Assembly: GCA_905205085.1 (NCBI GenBank)
Contig: CAJLCG010000025.1
Location: forward strand, 1-27,192
DNA length: 27,192 bases
From: an uncultured Oscillospiraceae bacterium
Lineage (GTDB): Bacteria; Bacillota; Clostridia; Oscillospirales; Oscillospiraceae
Reading direction: 5' to 3'
The notes under the pieces are model-generated. The model saw only the letters and a list, made by a program, of their open reading frames with translations. It was not told the origin of the DNA and did not search any database. The position numbers and the translations under genes were made by a program. Below, one piece after another: positions 22,951-27,192 of the stretch. Position 1 is the first letter of the stretch; each line of letters starts with the position of its first letter.

Positions 22951-24425
22951 GAGAGGAGATCCTTCGCCTGGAGCGGGTCACCTGCCGGGAGCAGGGCGTG
23001 GTACAGCTGGAAAACTTCAACTTACAAATTTTTCGAGGGGAAATCATGGGCCTCTTGGCGGTAAACAGTCACGGCCTGAACACTCTCGTCCGTCTGCTGC
23101 GACGCAGGCTTCCATTGGAGCGGGGCTATGTGTATTACCGGGAGCGGCAGATCAATGCCTGGGGCAGCCAAATCCCCGACCGCACCCTCCAGCGCATCGG
23201 CATCATTGAAAACCGCAGTTCCCTGGTCTCCGGCATGACAGTGTCCGACAACATCTTTGTGCTGCGTCCCAGCTTTAAAAGCTGGCTCATCCGCCCGTCT
23301 CTGCTGCGCACCCAGCTGGAGCCTGTTTTGGAGCAGTTAGGCGCTGACTTTTCTCCTGACGACTATGTGGACCGGCTGACTCCCTTCCAGCGCTTTGTGG
23401 TAGAGATGCTCAAGGCGGTATTGGGGGGATGTCGGCTGATTGTGCTGCGGGAGGTGTCCACCTTCATCAGTGACGCTGACCTCTCCCGTCTGCACGCCAT
23501 CATCCGAAAATTTGCCCAGGAGGGCATCTCATTTCTCTATATCGGCTACCACTTTGAGGAGCTGCGGGAGATCTGCGACCGCACTGCCCTGCTGATGAAC
23601 GGCACCATCCCCAAGGTGCTGCTGCGGGGCGAACCGCTGTTTCCCTGTGGTGAACCATACCACCAGCTGGTGCGGGGGCAGATGGAGCGGGAGAATAGCC
23701 CGGCTCATACAGAGCAGGTTGCTTTCCAGGCTTGCCATGTAACTGGTGGGGAGGTGCGCGATCTGAGCTTCTCTGTTCAGCCAGGGGAGTGCGTGGTGCT
23801 CCAGGACTTGAACAACCAGATTTTTGGAGACCTGCTGAACCTGATTACTGGACAGTTGTCCTTGGAGAAGGGAAACTTTGAGCTGGAGGGAAAACTGTTT
23901 GTCCCTGGCTATACCCGGGAGATGGCGATCCTGCTGGAGCATGCCCACGATTCTATGCTGATTAAAGAAATGAGCGTGCTGGATAATCTGTGCTTTACCC
24001 TGGACCACCGGTTGCCTGAGGTGTGGCGCAGCAACCGACTGCGCCGGGGTATCCAGCAGGAATGCGGAGAATTGTTGGACCCGGAACTGTTTTCCTTGTG
24101 GCCTGACCAGCTGACCAAGCCCCAGAAGTATGATTTGATCTATACCCGTGTTCTGCTGCAAAAACCCAAGGTTATTTTTTGTGTTCAACCGTTCCAAGGT
24201 GCGGATATGGAACTACGTATGCGGATATGGAACCATCTAAAGCGGCTGTTAGAACAAGGGGCAGCTTTAGTGATCCTGGCGGTAAATTTGGCCGACAGTC
24301 TATCTCTGGCCCATCAGCTCATACGAGTTCATCGCGGTGGTCCCCATGAATACTATAGCCGAGAGGACTTTTCGCGCCTATCCGATACAACTCCCTGGGC
24401 TGATTTTTATCAGCACTTTGGATAA
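22947..24425 (+). CDS. ATPase-dead RbsA-like tandem ABC protein, coupled to the histidine kinase gene
   Basis: A 492-residue protein that aligns end to end with RbsA/MglA-type ATPases (GEIMGLL-N-HGLNTLVRLL for the first P-loop region, YHFEEL for the H-loop region, MELRMRIWNHLKRLLEQG near the end) yet has lost the catalytic residues. The first P-loop reads AVNSHGLNT (38-46), with L44 in place of the invariant Lys. The first Walker B reads VLREVST, with R168 for Asp. The second P-loop region reads DLNNQIFGD, the second signature TKPQKYD and the second Walker B FCVQPFQGAD (V413 and Q414 for Asp-Glu). ATP hydrolysis is therefore very unlikely. AGGAGG stands 7 bases before the ATG. The start overlaps the kinase stop, implying coupled translation. 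I infer a sensory or scaffold role. Confidence 0.85.
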   Translation: MREEILRLERVTCREQGVVQLENFNLQIFRGEIMGLLAVNSHGLNTLVRLLRRRLPLERGYVYYRERQINAWGSQIPDRTLQRIGIIENRSSLVSGMTVSDNIFVLRPSFKSWLIRPSLLRTQLEPVLEQLGADFSPDDYVDRLTPFQRFVVEMLKAVLGGCRLIVLREVSTFISDADLSRLHAIIRKFAQEGISFLYIGYHFEELREICDRTALLMNGTIPKVLLRGEPLFPCGEPYHQLVRGQMERENSPAHTEQVAFQACHVTGGEVRDLSFSVQPGECVVLQDLNNQIFGDLLNLITGQLSLEKGNFELEGKLFVPGYTREMAILLEHAHDSMLIKEMSVLDNLCFTLDHRLPEVWRSNRLRRGIQQECGELLDPELFSLWPDQLTKPQKYDLIYTRVLLQKPKVIFCVQPFQGADMELRMRIWNHLKRLLEQGAALVILAVNLADSLSLAHQLIRVHRGGPHEYYSREDFSRLSDTTPWADFYQHFG

Positions 24426-24483
24426 AACGGAATCAATGAATTCCTATGGCCGGAGCAAGGTAGGTGCTTTAACTGCATTCTTA

Positions 24484-24537
24484 AATCCTCGCCCACTTGT
24501 CCGCCCAATCCTAACCATATGGGCAATGCCTGAGAGG
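24484..24537. repeat. dispersed repeat, copy C
   Basis: 54 bases, beginning AATCCTCGCCCACTTGTC, that match 27126-27176 with a 3-base gap. On the minus strand both copies can be read as DW(A)DKWARI, but here stop codons flank the phrase, so it would be a remnant if the family is coding. Confidence 0.65.
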
Positions 24538-24603
24538 AACTTTTGAGTCCCGAGAAAATAAAAAATGGAAACCCAAGGGCCTTGATTTTCCCTTGAGTCT
24601 ACC

Positions 24604-24652
24604 GCAAAAGGATCCCCAAGCAATCATGATGATTGCCTGGGGATCCTTTTGC
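24604..24652 (+). terminator. large near-perfect hairpin, probable bidirectional terminator
   Basis: GCAAAAGGATCCCC (24604-24617) pairs with GGGGATCCTTTTGC (24639-24652), and an inner GCAATC/GATTGC helix continues it across one mismatch, with the loop ATGAT. Short A- and T-runs are built into the stem. It is the first strong hairpin after the ABC-like gene that ends at 24425. Confidence 0.6.
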
Positions 24653-24897
24653 GTCCTCATCAAGTGGTCAAAGAGACTAAGATGCAGGGGGGATGGCCTC
24701 AATGGAGTGTGATCGTCCCTCCGCAAACGGCTGTTTGTCCGGGAATTTTGACCACAGATCCAGTTCCAAACCGGGACTCAAATTATCAAGAAGAGAAAGA
24801 AAACCCGGCCAAACAGGAGAAAATTTGCCTTAAATCCGGGTTCTACGTAAAAAAGCCCAGAGAAACGAATTTCCTGGGACTCTTATAGGAGTTATTA

Positions 24898-24960
24898 TTT
24901 AGAAACAATGTGCTTGCTTTTGAAGGGATAAGCTCGTGGTACCTAAGGGAAAATCGTTTC
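24898..24960 (+). repeat. dispersed intergenic repeat, copy B
   Basis: 63 bases matching copy A (11057-11119) at about 49 positions without gaps. It is preceded by a hairpin (CCCAG-GAAA / TTTC-CTGGG, 24856-24878) and the shared word GGACTCTT, as in copy A. Confidence 0.7.
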
Positions 24961-24975
24961 AGTTAAAGAAATTAT

Positions 24976-25155
24976 ATGATTCGGAACATTCAGATACAGA
25001 TCTGTGATAACTTAAAGAAGCAGAAGTTATTGCGTTCTGAATGAACCGGTTTGACCAGTCCTGATGACTACTACCAAACCGATACCTACGCTCTACAGTT
25101 GCAAATTGATTTTCCAGTAGAAACGCTCAATCCCAGAGATACTTTTTCCCAATAG
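24976..25155 (+). pseudogene. possible gene remnant with an in-frame stop
   Basis: From ATG at 24976 one frame reads 22 codons (MIRNIQIQICDNLKKQKLLR...) to TGA at 25042 and then continues 36 codons (...SPDDYYQTDTYALQLQIDFP...) to TAG at 25153. There is no ribosome-binding site and no recognised family. The composition looks protein-like, but chance is possible. Confidence 0.2.
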
Positions 25156-25276
25156 TGCATCCCCCAATACCCTGCTGCTGTCCCAGTCACGCTGCGGGCC
25201 GCAAAAAAATTGACCTGACTGCAACTATCCTGTTGGGTATGCAGTCTTACATAATGAAAGGAGGCCATTCACCTAT

Positions 25277-25789
25277 ATGCAGCTGCAAAAAGAAACCCAC
25301 CCGTTGTCTGATTCAGCATTTTTATCGCTGCTTCAGGCCCGTAAAACTTCCTTCTACCGTGTGGCCTACGGATATGTAAAAAACGAGGAAGACGCTAAAG
25401 ACATTGTCCAGGAGGCAGTTTGTAAAGCTTATATGGCAAAGGACAAACTCAAAGAGACAGCTAAGTTTTATCCCTGGTTTTACCGGATCCTGACCAATAC
25501 CGCTATCGCCTTCCTGCGGCAGTCCTCCCGCACGATCTCGTGGGATGAGGAATTGTTACAGCTTCCTTCCAACGAGGACACCGACTGTCAGGATGACAAG
25601 CTGTGGATCCACGACTCCCTGAAGCGACTTGATGCCAAGTCCCGCACGGTAATCATTCTGAAAGTCTACGAAGGTATGAAGTTTTTTGAAATTGCCCAAA
25701 TTCTGAACAAACCAGAAAGCACCGTGAAGTCCATGTACTATCGCGGACTGCAATTTTTAAAAGAAAGGATGCAATGCAATGGAACGTGA
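25277..25789 (+). CDS. ECF-type RNA polymerase sigma factor
   Basis: A 170-residue sigma-70 family protein with only regions 2 and 4. Region 2 is seen in RKTSFYRVAYGYVKNEEDAKDIVQEAVCKAY and FYPWFYRILTNTAIAFLR, and region 4 in LKRLDAKSRTVIILKVYEGMKFFEIAQILNKPESTVKSMYYRGLQFLKE. Such factors redirect RNA polymerase in response to envelope or other stress. AAAGGAGG lies about 12 bases before the ATG, slightly far. The next gene starts inside its last codons (11-base overlap) and encodes the probable anti-sigma factor. I could not identify its own promoter. Confidence 0.92.
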   Translation: MQLQKETHPLSDSAFLSLLQARKTSFYRVAYGYVKNEEDAKDIVQEAVCKAYMAKDKLKETAKFYPWFYRILTNTAIAFLRQSSRTISWDEELLQLPSNEDTDCQDDKLWIHDSLKRLDAKSRTVIILKVYEGMKFFEIAQILNKPESTVKSMYYRGLQFLKERMQCNGT

Positions 25790-26906
25790 TCACCGTTTTT
25801 CTATTTCCATTCCAGATGATCTGGACGATGTGATCCTCAGAGGAATGAACCAAGGAAAGACCCGCGCGGCTCACCGCAGACGACTCAAGCGCACTGCGGC
25901 CTGTATCGCCTGCTCCTTTGCGCTGGTAGCAGGACTATTTTTAGGCGGTGTCTACACTTCTCCTAGCTTTGCGGCCTCTGTGGAGCAGATACCTGTCCTG
26001 GGGCAGCTGGTGCATATTTTTTATAAAAACCAGCCCGTTGTGGAAGGCGGCACCCAGACAGAGGGCGGCACCGCCTCCATCACCATGGAGCGCACTGGTA
26101 GCACCGAGCAAATGCGCCTGACCTTCCAGCAGACAGACGCTGCGCTTTATAAGGCTGAGTTTGCCTCCTATCCTAAGACTATCACCATTTCTCTTCCCGG
26201 TACGAGGGGCGTTGAAGTTCTCTCGGAGATCTCCCGCGCCAAAGATACCAGCCAGTATATCAAGTCGGTTTATCAGCTCCCCACCAGTACAGAGGATACC
26301 ACGCTGATCCAGCTGGAACTAGAGTGTGACGCAGACGTGCAGATTGAGGAATACCGGGATCCCGGCAGTCTGGTGGTCTGGCTGTCTCCCACCGCCCCCC
26401 AGTTGGACACCATCTATTCTGTACGCACCTTGTCTTTTAACGCTGCGTCCGTCCAAGACGCACTTTCGCCATACGCCGAGCAGAAACTCCGTCTTCTCCA
26501 GGATGACCATGGTTACTTCTTTGGAGAACTGGCTCAGTATCCCACCAGGGCTGAGGCGGAAGCCGCCAGTGCTTCCTTTGCCGGAGATGTCATTGTGGAA
26601 ATGCGTACCGGAAACAATGTCCCCGTCTGCTTTGAGACAATGAGCGGCTATCAAAGCAGCCAATTCCTGGATGAGTACTATCAGCTTCTGATCTCCGCTT
26701 CTTCCTCCGAATCTGTTCTTGACTTCCTGGATCAGCATTTCGCTCAGGCCAGCGCCGAAGAACAGAGCGTGATGCTAAAAGGCTTGGACGGACTGTTGCA
26801 AGATACCGACGAAAACGCCGACTGGGCACATATTGCTTCTTTCTATCACCTGGCGGGACAGGAGGTCCCTGAGCATATTCAGCAGCGCCTGAGTGATCAA
26901 AAGTAA
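25779..26906 (+). CDS. membrane anti-sigma factor (DUF4179-like)
   Basis: A 375-residue single-pass protein. The N-terminal cytoplasmic part (1-38) contains an IPDDLDDVILRGM helix that can contact the sigma factor. A basic stop RRRLKR precedes the TM segment at about 39-60, followed by SPSFAASVEQIPVLGQLVHIF, which is typical of DUF4179-type anti-sigma proteins. The large outer domain (about 65-375) would receive the signal. It starts 11 bases inside the sigma gene, so the two are translationally coupled. The middle of the outer domain (KTITISLPGTRGVEV) I cannot place in a family. The role as sigma inhibitor is inferred from context and architecture. Confidence 0.85.
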   Translation: MERDHRFSISIPDDLDDVILRGMNQGKTRAAHRRRLKRTAACIACSFALVAGLFLGGVYTSPSFAASVEQIPVLGQLVHIFYKNQPVVEGGTQTEGGTASITMERTGSTEQMRLTFQQTDAALYKAEFASYPKTITISLPGTRGVEVLSEISRAKDTSQYIKSVYQLPTSTEDTTLIQLELECDADVQIEEYRDPGSLVVWLSPTAPQLDTIYSVRTLSFNAASVQDALSPYAEQKLRLLQDDHGYFFGELAQYPTRAEAEAASASFAGDVIVEMRTGNNVPVCFETMSGYQSSQFLDEYYQLLISASSSESVLDFLDQHFAQASAEEQSVMLKGLDGLLQDTDENADWAHIASFYHLAGQEVPEHIQQRLSDQK

Positions 26907-26944
26907 CTACGTCCCCTAAAGCACATTCTGCTGTTGGTATAAAA

Positions 26945-26984
26945 TGCGGCCCCTGGTTTCCACTTTCGAAAACCAGGAGCCGCA
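26945..26984 (-). terminator. hairpin terminator between converging genes
   Basis: TGCGGC-CCTGGTTT (26945-26959) pairs with AAACCAGG-GCCGCA (26970-26984) with one mismatch. On the minus strand it is followed by TTTTAT, which favours termination of a transcript coming from the right; on the plus strand it could still end the sigma/anti-sigma mRNA. Confidence 0.7.
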
Positions 26985-26999
26985 CTTCAATCTATATGT

Positions 27000-27192
27000 T
27001 CACGCTCTATACTTGGAAGCTCTTTCATTCCGACGCATAAAAAGGCCACCATTTAATTCAAAAACTCCCTGCAAAAACTCCGAATAATTCGATTTATCTT
27101 GAGTCTCCCTGATAGTCTCCCTCCCAATCCTCGCCCACTTGTCCCAATCCTGGCTATGTGAGCAATGACTGGGAGGGGGAGCCACGGATCCA
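27000..27192 (-). CDS. hypothetical protein, C-terminal part (runs off right edge)
   Basis: A minus-strand frame open from the right edge to a stop at 27000, about 63 codons, ending with NGGLFMRRNERASKYRA. It has the phrase DWDKWARIGRETIRETQDKS, part of which is echoed in repeat copy C. A GTG at 27185 could be a start but lacks a visible ribosome-binding site, so the true start is probably outside. The terminator at 26945-26984 has its U-tract on the matching strand. No known family recognised. Confidence 0.35.
   Translation of the reverse strand, partial: GSVAPPPSHCSHSQDWDKWARIGRETIRETQDKSNYSEFLQGVFELNGGLFMRRNERASKYRA
27126..27176. repeat. dispersed repeat, copy D
   Basis: 51 bases matching copy C (24484-24537) with a 3-base gap, in the same orientation. 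It is bounded by CTCCCTCCCA (left) and TGGGAGGGGGAG (right), which can form a stem closing the repeat. It lies inside the partial minus-strand ORF. Confidence 0.65.

Larger units (their letters stand above)
24426..25276. other. 850-base repeat-rich non-coding region
   Basis: No intact gene is supported. From left to right it holds repeat copy C (24484-24537), a CAAGGG/CCCTTG hairpin (24574-24595), a large hairpin (24604-24652), a GNRA-like-loop hairpin (24856-24878), repeat copy B (24898-24960) and a frame with one internal stop (24976-25155). The patchwork suggests decayed mobile or duplicated DNA. Confidence 0.5.

Noticed and set aside
22947..24425. ABC-like gene as a working second importer ATPase or a pseudogene
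   Set aside because: Catalytic residues are missing in both halves, so it is not a working ATPase. The frame is intact, well initiated and translationally coupled, so it is not an obvious pseudogene.
24337..24546. 69-codon plus frame overlapping the end of the ABC-like gene
   Set aside because: It overlaps the real gene in another frame and then runs into repeat copy C; no ribosome-binding site.
1..27192. CRISPR arrays, tRNA or rRNA genes, intact insertion sequences
   Set aside because: I saw no regularly spaced repeats, no cloverleaf or rRNA-like stretch, and no transposase frame.

Overview
The window looks like a chromosomal segment of a GC-rich, low-pathogenic-signature Firmicute of the class Clostridia, most likely an Oscillospiraceae-type gut anaerobe (Flavonifractor/Lawsonibacter-like). 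This is an inference from the strong AGGAGG ribosome-binding sites, a SpoVB-like flippase, BlaI/BlaR1-type cassettes, YesM/YesN-type two-component genes, a GPH sugar symporter and an ECF sigma/anti-sigma pair. I saw no rRNA, tRNA, CRISPR array or intact transposase.

Layout. (1) 1-2783: the 5' part of a crotonase gene (minus, cut by the left edge), a SpoVB/MurJ-like flippase (plus), and a THEP1-type NTPase (minus) whose 3' end overlaps the flippase. (2) 3028-5035: BlaI/BlaR1-like cassette 1, with two near-identical dyad operators over its promoter and a strong terminator. (3) 5170-9608: a xyloside/glucan utilisation operon (cytoplasmic GH5, GPH symporter, GH43 beta-xylosidase) ending in a terminator, followed by an AraC regulator (9675-10883). 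(4) 10884-13523: a repeat-bearing gap, then BlaI/BlaR1-like cassette 2 with the same promoter/operator layout but a different operator sequence. (5) 13934-24425: a long plus-strand sugar locus. It has an RbsA/RbsC/RbsB-type ABC importer, a D-lyxose/D-mannose isomerase, an aldose 1-epimerase, a PfkB sugar kinase, a YesN-type response regulator, a very short YesM-type histidine kinase and, overlapping it by 4 bases, an ABC-ATPase relative that has lost its Walker A and both Walker B motifs. (6) 24426-27192: a repeat-rich non-coding stretch, an ECF sigma factor with its membrane anti-sigma factor, and a partial minus-strand ORF at the right edge.

How the genes may work together. In region 3 the symporter would bring short oligosaccharides into the cell, where GH43 and GH5 cleave them without secretion signals, under AraC control. 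In region 5 the importer would supply a free aldose, the epimerase would equilibrate its anomers, the isomerase would make a ketose (lyxose to xylulose, or mannose to fructose), and the kinase would phosphorylate it. The adjoining two-component system would control the locus. Because its kinase has almost no extracellular part, I infer that sensing is delegated to a partner, and the ATPase-dead ABC protein is the best candidate. This is the most novel-looking system in the window.
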